A stretch of DNA of 59,803 nucleotides from Pirellulaceae bacterium (GCA_028280445.1 JANQLU010000130.1:75626-135428), one strand, 5' to 3'; positions 25,332-34,397 are shown, numbered from the stretch's first letter. The notes: generated from the letters alone by a model not told the origin. Program-made: numbers and translations.

Positions 25332-26105
25332 ATGGATTTATCTACTTTGGGAATTTCTGTTTTGACGGTGACATTGTTTTGTTTTTGGGTGTACCTGAAT
25401 CGTCGTGCATTGCGTAACGACGCCCGTAGCGACGAGCTTGAATCACGCAGCTTTCGGTTCGAGATTGGATTGCTATTCTGGCTTGCTGCAACAGCTGTCT
25501 ACGCGACATCAGGCATTGTCCAGACCGATGCAAGACTCATGATGCTTGCTGTCGTTCCAGCATTCGGCGGAGCTGCGGTTCTGTCGGTCAGTAAGCTGGG
25601 CCGTCGGATTGCCACGGCAACTCCATGGGCCGTCCTCATTGGCTTCCTGGCATTTCGATTGCCGCTCGAGTTGATTTTGAACCAGCTTTACGCAGAAGGT
25701 CGACTGCCTGTGCAAATGACATTTCACGGGTTGAACTACGACATTGTGATTGGTTCCACAGCGCTGCCGTTGAGCATTTGGGTGGCGACACGGAAGGCTC
25801 CGCCAAGGTTGATGTTGATTGCCTGGAACACTTTTGGAATGGGGTTGTTGAGCATCGTAGGCGCCGTCGCCATATTGTCGATGCCGACACCATTTCGTCA
25901 ATTCACGAACGATCCGAGCTCTATTCTGCTCTCAACATTTCCTTTCATTTGGATACCGACTTTTCTCGCAGCATCAGCTTTGGCAGGTCATGTTCTTGTA
26001 TACCGCAAGTTGCTGATCGAGGCGTGCAACCGCAACAAAAAAACAGACTCACCAAGCGTTTATTCAACGACTAATTTCAACGAACAGGAGATTTTACATG
26101 TCTAG
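25332..26105 (+). CDS. Polytopic membrane protein, unknown
   Basis: 257 residues with about six or seven hydrophobic helices (near 5-22, 46-66, 72-88, 95-117, 138-156, 161-185, 203-228). No family is recognised. The ribosome site is weak (ACGAGGACGCGAGACG). The last eight bases overlap the start of the carbonic anhydrase gene (ATG within the stop region at 26098-26105), which implies translational coupling and possibly joint function. Confidence 0.75.
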   Translation: MDLSTLGISVLTVTLFCFWVYLNRRALRNDARSDELESRSFRFEIGLLFWLAATAVYATSGIVQTDARLMMLAVVPAFGGAAVLSVSKLGRRIATATPWAVLIGFLAFRLPLELILNQLYAEGRLPVQMTFHGLNYDIVIGSTALPLSIWVATRKAPPRLMLIAWNTFGMGLLSIVGAVAILSMPTPFRQFTNDPSSILLSTFPFIWIPTFLAASALAGHVLVYRKLLIEACNRNKKTDSPSVYSTTNFNEQEILHV

Positions 26106-26703
26106 TACCAAAACTCTCGTTAATCGCAATCGCCGATTCGCTAATGATTTTGGAGCGGCTGATCTACCGATCGTGCCGAAGCTGCGCACCGTGGTACTCA
26201 CGTGCGGCGATTCCCGTGTGGACCCGGCCCACATACTGGGGCTGGAACTTGGTGATGCCGTTGTCATCCGCAACAACGGCGGACGGGTCACGCCAGAGTT
26301 TGTGGAAGAAATCGCCGCGCTTGCTTTTATTGTTACCAAAATGGATAGGGGCGAGCCTGCGCCGTTTGAGTTGGTCATCATTCAACATACACACTGCGGT
26401 GCTGAAAGATTTGCCAACCAAAATGTACAACGTGCAATCAAAGAGCAGATCGGCGTTGATGTATCGTCGGTGGCCATCACGGATCACGACCAAAGTTTGA
26501 AAGATGATGTCGAGCGTCTACGCAACGCTTTAGAGGTACCTGGACACATCATTGTTTCCGGGTTTGTCTACGATGTCGAAAATGGCCGTTTGCGAGAAGT
26601 CATTTCGCCAGCGGCTTTGCGACAGGGTTCAAATGCTCATTTAAATAACAACCCAAAACCAACCACACCGTCATTGACTTGTGAATCGCTTGCCAATGAG
26701 TGA
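26098..26703 (+). CDS. Beta-carbonic anhydrase-like protein
   Basis: 201 residues. The zinc-site motifs TCGDSRVDP (Cys and Asp-Arg pair) and QHTHCGAERF (His-x-x-Cys) follow the beta-carbonic anhydrase pattern, and VIRNNGGRV is also characteristic. It should interconvert CO2 and bicarbonate in the cytoplasm. AACAGGAG precedes the ATG. It is coupled to the upstream membrane protein gene, suggesting a joint role in bicarbonate or pH handling (inference). Confidence 0.88.
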   Translation: MSSTKTLVNRNRRFANDFGAADLPIVPKLRTVVLTCGDSRVDPAHILGLELGDAVVIRNNGGRVTPEFVEEIAALAFIVTKMDRGEPAPFELVIIQHTHCGAERFANQNVQRAIKEQIGVDVSSVAITDHDQSLKDDVERLRNALEVPGHIIVSGFVYDVENGRLREVISPAALRQGSNAHLNNNPKPTTPSLTCESLANE

Positions 26704-27021
26704 GCCTTCAAAAATCTGGTTGATGTTGGCGTCAGGCAAATTCATCCGCGCACATCGTTCCCCTTGGTGACGATTATCTAGCAACATGTCAGTTTGTTCG
26801 ATTGGCATCCAACTACGACAACCTGCAAGAAAACTCGCGGGCCATTTCTTGATTTTCATTTTGGTTACCTATTGCTTAGCCTGGGGATGAAATTTTTTGG
26901 CTGCTGGGGACGCGTTCCGTTTTCCGCAGCGTTCATGGTTGCGACCTGTTTGTTTGATCCGACAATGTAGTCGTGCTTGGTACGAGAGCGTTGATTAAAT
27001 CGGAAAGCAGTGAATTTGATC

Positions 27022-27085
27022 TGAGCGGAGAGGCGCTAGCCGCCGGTATTCGAGGGTTCACCGGCGGGTAGGGCCTCGCCGCTCA
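27022..27085. repeat. Dispersed intergenic palindrome, copy 3 (class A, diverged)
   Basis: TGAGCGGAGAGGCGCTAGCC and GGGCCTCGCCGCTCA with inner GCCGCCGGT/ACCGGCGGG. It shows several arm mismatches and shares the loop sequence CGAGGGTTCACCGGCGG with copy 6 (50512). The rest of the gap 26704-27148 contains no supported gene. A minus-strand frame at 26671-26859 is not convincing. Confidence 0.75.
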
Positions 27086-27148
27086 TATTTAATCAACGGT
27101 TCCTAGCAACGCCGGTGCCATCCAACCGCTACAAAAAGGGCAGGCAAA

Positions 27149-28840
27149 ATGAATCAAGAAGATTCCGCAATATCCAGGATGAACAATTCCGATTTCATCG
27201 AAAAATATGTCGAGGAGCACAGGCAAGAGTTGGAGGAATTGAGAACCAAGGCGAATGCGTTGGATTTCTCTGGACAATGGTTCATCATTGGTGACGACGG
27301 GTACGTCCAAAAAAGGTTGCAATACGCAACGACATCCTTTGCCGAAGCAGATGTTTCACCGCGTATCATTCTGTATCCGGCCGTGGGTTCCGGTGAAGCG
27401 GATATTCGAAAAGCGATTGGCTTGTGTCGTGAGCTTAAGATGGCGATTTCACTACGGACTGGAGGACACCAGTACTGCGGGTTTTCTTCAACCCGGCCGG
27501 TGAACATGCAGATCGACTTGAGTCAAACGTTTCCCGAGTACGATTATGACCCGGACAAAAACGTCCTGCGCTGCGGAGTTAGCCACGCGTTGGGGGATTG
27601 GGCTCAAAAAAATAACGAAAACGATATTTACCTGCCGATGGGCGTCTGCGCTCACGTCCACTTGGGTGGGCATGTGCACACGGGCGGATGGGGAATGGTG
27701 GCGCGAAGTCATGGAATCCTGGCCGATCACGTGCTGGCATTCGACATCATTTTCGCGAGCGGAAACAAGGAGCGTATTGTGCGGCCCGAAGCGGGCAAGA
27801 CAACTCAACACAACGACGATGTGTACTACGCCGTGTTGGGCGGCGGGAAAGGCGGAGATTTTGGGATCGTGACACATTGGGAATTCCGGCCGTTGCGCGA
27901 TGACGATTACCCTAACTCGGCGTGCTACACGTTCGCTTGGCTGTGGACCAAGAAGAGAATGCAAGGAGTTGTGAGGAGGATGGAGGAACTGTCCAAGCTG
28001 TGCGCTGACGGGACCGTGCCCTCGGACTACGAATTTATGCTGACAATCACGGGAACCGGCAGGATGAACATCTTGCCTGAGAGAGTGAAAGAGGGATTGA
28101 GAGAATTTGGACACATCGGCGAAGAACTTGCCGAAGGAGTTATCGTTCCACCTTTGATCCAAATGTGGATGTGCTTTACGAACAAGGGAGGAAAGGACGA
28201 GGAGTTCAACGACCAGTGGTTCGAGTCGTTCACGGCAGACGATGTCTGCGGGGATCCGGTATTCCATTCGCGCGAGAAAAAAACTGCGGTCTCCCATGGA
28301 TTGGCTGAGCATTTCATCATGCGGCAGGATCGTGAGATGGAGTATCCGTTCGTTAAACGCTCACGTGTGACGATGGAGGTGCCAGATGGTTTTTGGCGAA
28401 CATACGCCAAGCGAATGTCCAAAATTATGGGCTGGTGCGGCACGGTCAACGGTCAGCATCTCGTTTCGCAACAGCAGATTTACGCGGGCGGAGCCGTCTC
28501 GGAAAACGGGAAAGCAGGAATCACATCATATTCTTGGCGCGACCAGGCTTTGGCCATGAGCCACGACTCGTTTTACTCGGTGGCTTGGTTTTGGCTAAAA
28601 GCTCACAAGTGGGCGGAGCAGTGGCAACGAACCAACGACAAAGTGTTTATCGAAAACAAAGCATTTGCTGACGCGGATATGCGGATGTTTGCGTACACGT
28701 TTGGCGACCGCGTGTTGGAAGAAGTGTGGCAATGCTTCTATGACAGCCGCGAAAAGTACGAACGATTGAGAAAAATCAAGGGAGAATTAGACCCGCATGG
28801 CCTGTTTTCTGCCGATCAATTTTCCGTGAAGCCGACGTAG
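27149..28840 (+). CDS. FAD-linked oxidase of the berberine-bridge-enzyme type
   Basis: 563 residues. PCMH-type FAD domain (about 65-250), then a substrate domain and a C-terminal BBE-like tail ending DPHGLFSADQF. His107 in RTGGHQYCG and Cys167 in MGVCAHVHLGGH occupy the positions of the 8-alpha-His and 6-S-Cys bonds, so bicovalent FAD is possible. The family oxidises carbohydrates, alcohols or alkaloids with O2. No signal peptide is visible at the N-terminus. GGGCAGG lies a few bases before the ATG. Confidence 0.88.
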   Translation: MNQEDSAISRMNNSDFIEKYVEEHRQELEELRTKANALDFSGQWFIIGDDGYVQKRLQYATTSFAEADVSPRIILYPAVGSGEADIRKAIGLCRELKMAISLRTGGHQYCGFSSTRPVNMQIDLSQTFPEYDYDPDKNVLRCGVSHALGDWAQKNNENDIYLPMGVCAHVHLGGHVHTGGWGMVARSHGILADHVLAFDIIFASGNKERIVRPEAGKTTQHNDDVYYAVLGGGKGGDFGIVTHWEFRPLRDDDYPNSACYTFAWLWTKKRMQGVVRRMEELSKLCADGTVPSDYEFMLTITGTGRMNILPERVKEGLREFGHIGEELAEGVIVPPLIQMWMCFTNKGGKDEEFNDQWFESFTADDVCGDPVFHSREKKTAVSHGLAEHFIMRQDREMEYPFVKRSRVTMEVPDGFWRTYAKRMSKIMGWCGTVNGQHLVSQQQIYAGGAVSENGKAGITSYSWRDQALAMSHDSFYSVAWFWLKAHKWAEQWQRTNDKVFIENKAFADADMRMFAYTFGDRVLEEVWQCFYDSREKYERLRKIKGELDPHGLFSADQFSVKPT

Positions 28841-28886
28841 ACGCGTGCTTGTTTATGTTGAGGCAATATGCGCAGTTCCACCACGG

Positions 28887-29393
28887 TTACTTGTCTAACG
28901 ATTTGGCGATCTTAACCGCCTCTTTGATGGCTTCGGGCGCGCCAATAATTAAAACCTCGGATTGACTTTTGGCCATTACCGTTACTTTCCCCTGACGCCC
29001 GCCGAAGTTTTTGTCATACAAGTGTTGCACCCATGGTGCGACCGAAGCCGCATGGGCGTTTTTCAATTTGTGAATATGATTCTTGGGAAGTGTCTGTGTG
29101 GAAACGGCCATCAATTTGTGAATCAATGCTTCAACGCGTTTGACTTCGTCGCGGTCCGTGCCTGTCACAATAATCATATCTGGCAAGACTTGGATTCTGA
29201 TGGGGCCAACAATTCCAATCGTATTTTGAATGTCATCTTTCGAGGTTTTTTTCGCGGAAGATTTCTCTTGCGCTCCAGCGTTTTTGTCCTGGCGTTTTTG
29301 CTGTTTCTCGTTTGCCTGTGAATGATTTTGCGCCTGAAGAGAACTGGTCAACAACATGGCTAACACGAGGTTCAATAAAAAGTAACTTTTCAT
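28887..29393 (-). CDS. Exported protein with secretin-N-like domain
   Basis: 168 residues. Signal peptide MKSYFLLNLVLAMLLTSSLQAQ, then a charged Lys/Gln-rich linker (about 23-55), then two short repeats resembling the N1/N2 (secretin_N) domains of GspD-type secretins (VEALIHKLMAVSTQTLPKNH; LIIGAPEAIKEAVKIAKSL). In full secretins these domains precede the pore, but here no pore domain follows. It is either a stand-alone periplasmic piece or a relative that binds a secretion system. Transcribed alone. Confidence 0.75.
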   Translation of the reverse strand: MKSYFLLNLVLAMLLTSSLQAQNHSQANEKQQKRQDKNAGAQEKSSAKKTSKDDIQNTIGIVGPIRIQVLPDMIIVTGTDRDEVKRVEALIHKLMAVSTQTLPKNHIHKLKNAHAASVAPWVQHLYDKNFGGRQGKVTVMAKSQSEVLIIGAPEAIKEAVKIAKSLDK

Positions 29394-29519
29394 GATTTGC
29401 CGATATCTGAAAATGACGCGGTTCGAAAGTGATAACGGATATCAATGTAACCCTGCACCAGCAGTATCTTCTCGCCAAAAAAGGATCTTTTGCAGAAAAG
29501 TAGTAAATACGTATACCCT

Positions 29520-29598
29520 GTGAGCGGCAAGGCGCTAGCCGCCGGTACGTTACGGGCAATCAGTGTTTCATACCGGCGGCTAGCGCCTCGCCGCTCAC
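29520..29598. repeat. Dispersed intergenic palindrome, copy 4 (class A)
   Basis: Arms GTGAGCGGCAAGGCGCTAG and CTAGCGCCTCGCCGCTCAC with a 25-bp loop. It lies upstream of the minus-strand secretin-N gene and downstream of the CARDB gene. Confidence 0.85.
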
Positions 29599-29629
29599 CG
29601 GTGGCATTACCCTCCGGAACCGCGCATGC

Positions 29630-29669
29630 AAAAAGCCGCACGAGTTTTGAATGTATTCATCGTGCGGTT
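29630..29669 (-). terminator. Rho-independent terminator of the CARDB gene
   Basis: On the minus strand a CCGCACGA/TCGTGCGG 8-bp stem, extendable by a G-U and an A-T pair, is followed by a run of five T. It lies 55 bp after the stop of the gene at 29724-30797. Confidence 0.75.
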
Positions 29670-29723
29670 GGAGGTTTCGCGTCAAAAAAGTCGCGATCGT
29701 TGTGTCGTCATACGATTACAAGA

Positions 29724-30797
29724 TTAACGGACTTGAAGAGTTGGGTTGTTGCGCTCGTTCGTCTCACGGATGACGTTATTAATATCGGGCTTAATCACAA
29801 CAATCATGGGTCTCAAAATTCGCACCTTTGATTCAAATTGCAAAGTGGCCTTTTGATTTGTACCCAAGCGAGGAAACTGTTTTTCGGTCATGTAAAGGCG
29901 CCGAGTCTGGTCTTTGTCGAAAACTTCCAGCCGAACTCGGAACCGTCCTCCGGTCGTACCGGTGCCTTGGTTTCGAATGGTCACATCGACCAACGTTGGA
30001 GACGGGAAATCGATTCGTGAGACGATCAGATCAGCGGATGCCTTGACGGGCTTGGCTGTCGCGAAAGTAATTTCCATCCGATTGTTGGTTTCAATGCGTT
30101 CGGCGATTTTCTTTCGACTATCAATCACGGACGTGACCGTAATATTTCCTTTGGCCTTAGGCACGCGGTCGACGACCAACCGATGACTTGCACCGACTTT
30201 GAGCGCGGGCACATATCTTTCAACCTTGGTAACCTTAAGAGTCTGCTTGTCGACTGCCCAGGTGGCAAGAATACAAGGTTTCGATCGGCTGTCACCATAG
30301 TTGATGACTTTGACAATGAAGTCGTTGCCGCGCTTGGAAATACTACTGATCTTGAGATCCGGCAGTTTTGGGCGAATCGGCAACGGGATGGGTTTCCCTA
30401 CGGGTCGCATGCGAATGACACGTTGCAATAAATTATTTCGTTCGTTGCTTTCACGAATTCTCAATCTGGGATCCACTTTCGCGGTAACCAACAAATTGCG
30501 GGTCATAACGATTTTTTGACCCAGCTTTTTCAGCACGAATGTCTGGGATCTTCCCGCGTTGATGGGTGGAACGGTCAATAACCGATTTTCCAACGCATTT
30601 TGGGTATCGTTGTCTTGGAGCCAAACGTTGAGGAGTGTCGACGGCGATTGACGTTTGCCAAGATTGCGAACTCGAATCTGGATGTTTTTCCCTTGTTTTG
30701 AAATTTGATCGACGGCCAAGTCGATTTGGGCGTGTGCCGCTGATTGGTACAATCCGCAGATGGAAAGTGCCAACAAGGCAAATTTAATAAAACGCAT
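29724..30797 (-). CDS. Exported protein with three CARDB-like domains
   Basis: 357 residues. Signal peptide MRFIKFALLALSICGLYQSA ending AHA. Three tandem beta-sandwich repeats follow, each ending in a motif of the form ESNERNN, ETNNRMEI or ETNERNNP: about 28-130, 143-245 and 250-357. They open with DLAVDQISKQG, DLKISSISKRG and DLIVSRIDFPS, the CARDB (cell-adhesion-related) pattern. Such domains occur in surface proteins and bind neither a known metal nor enzyme substrate. Probable periplasmic or surface protein; its partner is unknown. Confidence 0.88.
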   Translation of the reverse strand: MRFIKFALLALSICGLYQSAAHAQIDLAVDQISKQGKNIQIRVRNLGKRQSPSTLLNVWLQDNDTQNALENRLLTVPPINAGRSQTFVLKKLGQKIVMTRNLLVTAKVDPRLRIRESNERNNLLQRVIRMRPVGKPIPLPIRPKLPDLKISSISKRGNDFIVKVINYGDSRSKPCILATWAVDKQTLKVTKVERYVPALKVGASHRLVVDRVPKAKGNITVTSVIDSRKKIAERIETNNRMEITFATAKPVKASADLIVSRIDFPSPTLVDVTIRNQGTGTTGGRFRVRLEVFDKDQTRRLYMTEKQFPRLGTNQKATLQFESKVRILRPMIVVIKPDINNVIRETNERNNPTLQVR

Positions 30798-30907
30798 TGC
30801 GCAATTCCTTTGTAATTCCTTTGTAATAGTGCTTAGGTCAGTATTTAGCCCAAGCGAAAATTGGCGCAGAACGTTACAAAAAAATTCTTTTAATCATCTG
30901 TCTGATG

Positions 30908-31034
30908 GGGAGGGCGAGGCTCCCGCCGAGCCTAATCCTGTAAGCAGCAAGGCGCTGGCCACCGGTTTTTGAGGGTTTGCTTCGGCAAGCGCCTTGCCGC
31001 TCAAAACCAGGCTCGGCGGGAGCCTCGCCCTCCC
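30908..31034. repeat. Class A palindrome nested within a class B palindrome (first instance)
   Basis: Outer arms GGGAGGGCGAGGCTCCCG (30908 on) and CGGGAGCCTCGCCCTCCC (ending 31034). Between them sits a diverged class A element (TAAGCAGCAAGGCGCTGGCC ... CGCCTTGCCGCTCA). It lies between the divergent starts/ends of the CARDB and Arg-rich genes. The same arrangement recurs at 57407-57541. Confidence 0.85.
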
Positions 31035-31036
31035 AT

Positions 31037-31077
31037 AAAAAAACACCCGCGAAACGAGAATTCGTGACGCGGGTGTT
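31037..31077 (-). terminator. Rho-independent terminator of the Arg-rich protein gene
   Basis: AACACCCGCG and CGCGGGTGTT form a 10-bp perfect stem. On the minus strand it is followed by T7, 19 bp past the stop codon at 31097. Confidence 0.85.
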
Positions 31078-31096
31078 GAGATTTAGTCAAGCAGGT

Positions 31097-31582
31097 CTAT
31101 TTGTTGTGATACCCAGGAATGCGGCCGGGTGTAATTCCATCGGGAGGAGCTGTTCCGCCGGAACCGTGACCCCGTGGCCGAGGACTCGTCGAGCCTCCGC
31201 GTGGCCGTGGACTTGGCCGCGTCGTCGTGTTGGGACGTGGCGGTTTTGGACGTGGCCGAGAAATCGAACCCGATCCACCTGGCGAAGTTTGATGTGCAGC
31301 TTTATTCATACCTCGATTTCGTGTACGTGCTGCTGGATATTTGCTGTTACCAACACGTTTCTTAGATTGTTGGCGACCCATGATGAGATATCCATTGGAT
31401 CGTCCCGACGTTGCTCGCCGATTGACTTGGCGGCGTGATTGAAACGTTCGGTTGTTGTTACCGCGGCGCTGAACTTGGCTCTTGCGGTTATTGGACCGGC
31501 GTTGCTGTGCTTCCGATGCAGAGGCTGTGAAAAACGATACTGCGACCAAAGCGATAGCTAACATTGAAAGTTTACGAAACAT
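31097..31582 (-). CDS. Exported basic Arg/Pro/Gly-rich protein
   Basis: 161 residues from the ATG at 31582 (MFRKLSMLAIALVAVSFF, signal peptide ending SEA). The mature part is strongly basic and low complexity: QRRSNNRKSQVQRR, then NGYLIMGRQQSKKR, then a Pro/Arg/Gly/Ser tail (RPRPKPPRPNTTTRPSPRPR). No family is recognised. It could bind nucleic acid or acidic polysaccharide at the cell surface (inference). A terminator at 31037 marks a single-gene unit. Confidence 0.75.
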   Translation of the reverse strand: MFRKLSMLAIALVAVSFFTASASEAQQRRSNNRKSQVQRRGNNNRTFQSRRQVNRRATSGRSNGYLIMGRQQSKKRVGNSKYPAARTRNRGMNKAAHQTSPGGSGSISRPRPKPPRPNTTTRPSPRPRGGSTSPRPRGHGSGGTAPPDGITPGRIPGYHNK

Positions 31583-31753
31583 AATTTGTCTCCAAAAAAA
31601 GTGTAAATGTTGACAATCAGTGACTGTTACCGATTGTTGTGAACACTTGGATAACTGATCGTTTCGTAATAGATCCACAGACTTTTTTGCGAATTAAAAA
31701 TTACTGCAGTCACGCTCGTTCGTCGGGGTCGATTCACGACCGGTCGGATGGAC

Positions 31754-33253
31754 CTATGCGTCCAAACTTTCGAGGAAATTATCCGCGTTTTGAAGGTGAA
31801 TTTTTCGCTTGGCAGGTTCCATTTTCCTGGCCATGCTGCACATCATTGCCCAACGCGGATTTTTCGCCAGCTCATCGACGTGATTCCAAATCCACCGCCA
31901 ATAAAGCCCGTCCCAAATTTCACACCAAGGGCCAGATTTGTAGTGGCTCATCTTTCGAATATAAGATGATCCGGAAAAATAGGGCTTGGTCGTAATCAGT
32001 CCGCCATCAGCGTTTTGGCTCATCGCGTAAACATTTGGGACCATCACCCAATCGTAGCTGTCGACAAACATTTCCATAAACCACCGATAAATCTCGTCCG
32101 GATCGAATTCACACAAGAACATGAATCCGCCGAGAACCATCAACCGTTCGATGTGATGACAATACCCAGTTTCGAGTACGCGGTGGATGGTATCGTCGAT
32201 TGGTAAAATGCCAGTCGTTCCATCGTAAAAACTGGCAGGAATTTCGCGATGATGATGCCAGTGGTTTGTGGTTCGCATTTCCACTCCATGATCCTGATAG
32301 GTGGCGCGAACGAATTCACGCCAGCCAATGATCTGACGCAAAAAACCTTCCAGAGAATTGAGTGGCACGTCGTTCTGTTTTGCGAATGCCAGAGTTTCAC
32401 TGACGATTTGAGTTGGCGTGAGCAACCCAATATTTAGCGACGGTGTCAAAACACTGTGCCAGAGCCACGATTCACCGGCAACGATCGCGTCTTCGTAAGC
32501 ACCAAAATTTTCGAGGCGGTGCCTCAAGAAATGTTTCAACCATTTTTTCGCATCAGCGTGCGAAGTCGGATAGTAAAAGTGCTCGAGTTTGCCAGGATGA
32601 TCGGCAAATTTCTTTTGCACGTACCTGATCGCTTCGTCATCGATCTTATCTCGTTTCAATTGGAGCAGTGCGGGAATGCTTGAAAGCATTTTCTTCGGGA
32701 CTTTTTTTCGATTGTCTTCGTCGAAACTCCATCTGCCGCCTACCGGTTGCTCACCGTCCATCAAGAGTTTGAATCGTTTGCGTTGAAATTTGTAGAAATC
32801 TGCCATCGACCAGCGATTCTTGTCGGCCCGGTATTGTTGATTCTCTTGCGTTTGATTTACAAAACTGGGAGTTGGAATAAATTGGCACTGGAGATTCAGT
32901 TGCTCACAAAATCTCATTAACCTTTTTTCCAGCACAAAATCATCCGGCTCCACGACGCTCACTTTGCGAGGAGACGAAGTCATCGTGCGATGGATTTTTC
33001 TCAAATGCAGTTTCAGAGAATTCGGTTTTGGGTTGTAGTCGAGATAGACGGTTTCAACGCCTTTGCCCTGCAGCATTTGGTCATAGCGTTTCATGGTCGC
33101 GCGATGTAGCCAAATTTTTTGCTTGTGAAATTTCGTGGGGTAGCGATAATCGCCGAAAAACAGGCTATCCTCGATCAACACGACGCGGGATGGCTTGAGT
33201 TTCAGCCCCGGATGGTCGGCAAACAGTTGATTGGGGAAAACAAGTAGGTTCAT
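31754..33253 (-). CDS. Cryptochrome/photolyase-related protein (FeS-BCP family relative lacking the cluster ligands)
   Basis: 499 residues. It follows the prokaryotic PhrB/CryB type: N-terminal Rossmann-like half (LLVFPNQLFADHP, VVLIEDSLFFGDY), helical FAD-binding half with FLRQIIGWREFVR, HHIERLMVLGGFMFL, VPNVYAMSQNADGG and TTKPYFSGSSYI. In PhrB three of the four cluster cysteines lie in a YCxxC...ACPFN loop. Here that loop is replaced by HYKSGPWCEIWDGLYW, with one Cys. The [4Fe-4S] cluster is therefore probably absent. The expected activity is light-dependent repair of (6-4) photoproducts, or a blue-light receptor. Transcribed alone, no overlap with neighbours. Confidence 0.85.
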   Translation of the reverse strand: MNLLVFPNQLFADHPGLKLKPSRVVLIEDSLFFGDYRYPTKFHKQKIWLHRATMKRYDQMLQGKGVETVYLDYNPKPNSLKLHLRKIHRTMTSSPRKVSVVEPDDFVLEKRLMRFCEQLNLQCQFIPTPSFVNQTQENQQYRADKNRWSMADFYKFQRKRFKLLMDGEQPVGGRWSFDEDNRKKVPKKMLSSIPALLQLKRDKIDDEAIRYVQKKFADHPGKLEHFYYPTSHADAKKWLKHFLRHRLENFGAYEDAIVAGESWLWHSVLTPSLNIGLLTPTQIVSETLAFAKQNDVPLNSLEGFLRQIIGWREFVRATYQDHGVEMRTTNHWHHHREIPASFYDGTTGILPIDDTIHRVLETGYCHHIERLMVLGGFMFLCEFDPDEIYRWFMEMFVDSYDWVMVPNVYAMSQNADGGLITTKPYFSGSSYIRKMSHYKSGPWCEIWDGLYWRWIWNHVDELAKNPRWAMMCSMARKMEPAKRKIHLQNADNFLESLDA

Positions 33254-33553
33254 GCTCGTCGCTGGCGGTGATTCTTGTCCCTGAACAGCAAAAGTCTAAA
33301 CTTCGACATTTAAGCTGAACCGAAAAACGGCACGTTAATCAACTTCTGTTACAGCGATCGATGCTTCCAAGTCGTAAAATTCGCGAAAAAATTCGGTAGT
33401 GGTGCCACAGGCGTTAGCGATGGGACTTCGCGCTTGCGATTTTGACTGAAACACAAAAATTCACTGAACGGTTTGTATGCGACCAGATCAGCAGTTTCAT
33501 CCTTTCCTCTGCTCGGTGCCTCCGCGTGAGGCCCAAATCAAAAAGCATTGACT
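33254..33553. other. Gene-free stretch between photolyase and AHSA1 genes
   Basis: It lies between the start of the photolyase-related gene and the end of the AHSA1 gene, so it should contain the photolyase promoter. No convincing gene, RNA or palindrome is seen. Confidence 0.5.
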
Positions 33554-34084
33554 TCAATTGGCGGCGTCGGGCGGTCCTTGTTGGGGGCCCAATTCTGGCT
33601 CAAACTTTTTCACATACTTGTCGAACTTGGCCTGCCAAACTTTAAATACGAAAGCCGCTACTTTGACGCCTTGAAGAATGGCTTCAAAATTTTCGAAACA
33701 CATTTCCCATCCAGCAGCGCTGCGGGCGCCTTCCGATGGGTGTGGTAATCGCTCGGTAAACCGCAAACGACAACCGTCACCATCAGCAGACAATTCGCAT
33801 CGATATTTGTACTTTCCCCAAGTAAATTCGAGTCGATGTGGTGGATCCACGGCTAACACTTCGCCGCGCAGTTCTTCCTCGGAAAGCCCCTCATGTTGCC
33901 CTTCCGGAAAAATGAATTGCAATGTCTCGCCAACTTGCCACGTCCCAACGATGTCGCAAGGAAACCATTGCCGAATCAATTCTCGTTCAGTTAGAACCCT
34001 CCAAACTTTCTCCGGTGGATGGTCGAACTTTTTTTCAAGAACCAATTCAATTTGATCACCGATCCGTGTGAAGTTGCATTCCAT
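33554..34084 (-). CDS. SRPBCC/AHSA1-like protein
   Basis: 176 residues. KKFDHPPEKVWRVLTERELI, WFPCDIVGTWQVG, LEFTWGKYKYRCEL and GWEMCFENFEAIL are typical of AHSA1 (activator of Hsp90 ATPase-like) START-fold proteins in bacteria, which bind small hydrophobic ligands. The gene follows the ArsR gene by 1 bp (TAA T ATG) and is translationally coupled to it. ArsR-AHSA1 pairs are very common in bacteria. The ligand is unknown. Confidence 0.88.
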   Translation of the reverse strand: MECNFTRIGDQIELVLEKKFDHPPEKVWRVLTERELIRQWFPCDIVGTWQVGETLQFIFPEGQHEGLSEEELRGEVLAVDPPHRLEFTWGKYKYRCELSADGDGCRLRFTERLPHPSEGARSAAGWEMCFENFEAILQGVKVAAFVFKVWQAKFDKYVKKFEPELGPQQGPPDAAN

Positions 34085-34085
34085 A

Positions 34086-34397
34086 TTAGTCCTCCATCGA
34101 ATTGAGGGTTTTTTCCATGTCGTTCAAGCGGTCTTCCCAAAATGCTCGATAGGGCGCCAACCATTGGTCCAATTCAAGTAACCGGGCCGGCGTCAGTCGA
34201 TAGATGCGACGTTGCGCATCGATCCGCACTGTTGCTAATCCGGCATCGCGCAGAATCCGCAATTGCTTGGACACCGCCGGTTGGCTGATCTCCAACAGAT
34301 CCACCAACTCGCCGACAGAACGATCGCGCTCGCGAAGCGCATCCAGAATCCTTCGCCGCGTTGGATCTGCCAGCAGGTCAAACACTTGGGCTTTCAT
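34086..34397 (-). CDS. ArsR family winged-helix regulator
   Basis: 103 residues. MKAQVFDLLADPTRRRILDA, VGELVDLLEISQPAVSKQL and LRILRDAGLATVRIDAQRR make a clear ArsR helix-turn-helix with wing. The classical metal-binding CxC motif is absent, so it is not a metal sensor of the ArsR/SmtB kind. Coupled to the downstream AHSA1 gene. Probable autorepressor. Confidence 0.9.
   Translation of the reverse strand: MKAQVFDLLADPTRRRILDALRERDRSVGELVDLLEISQPAVSKQLRILRDAGLATVRIDAQRRIYRLTPARLLELDQWLAPYRAFWEDRLNDMEKTLNSMED

Noticed and set aside
26671..26859. Minus-strand frame of 62 residues overlapping the carbonic anhydrase end
   Set aside because: No family, weak start region, and overlap with a well supported gene.
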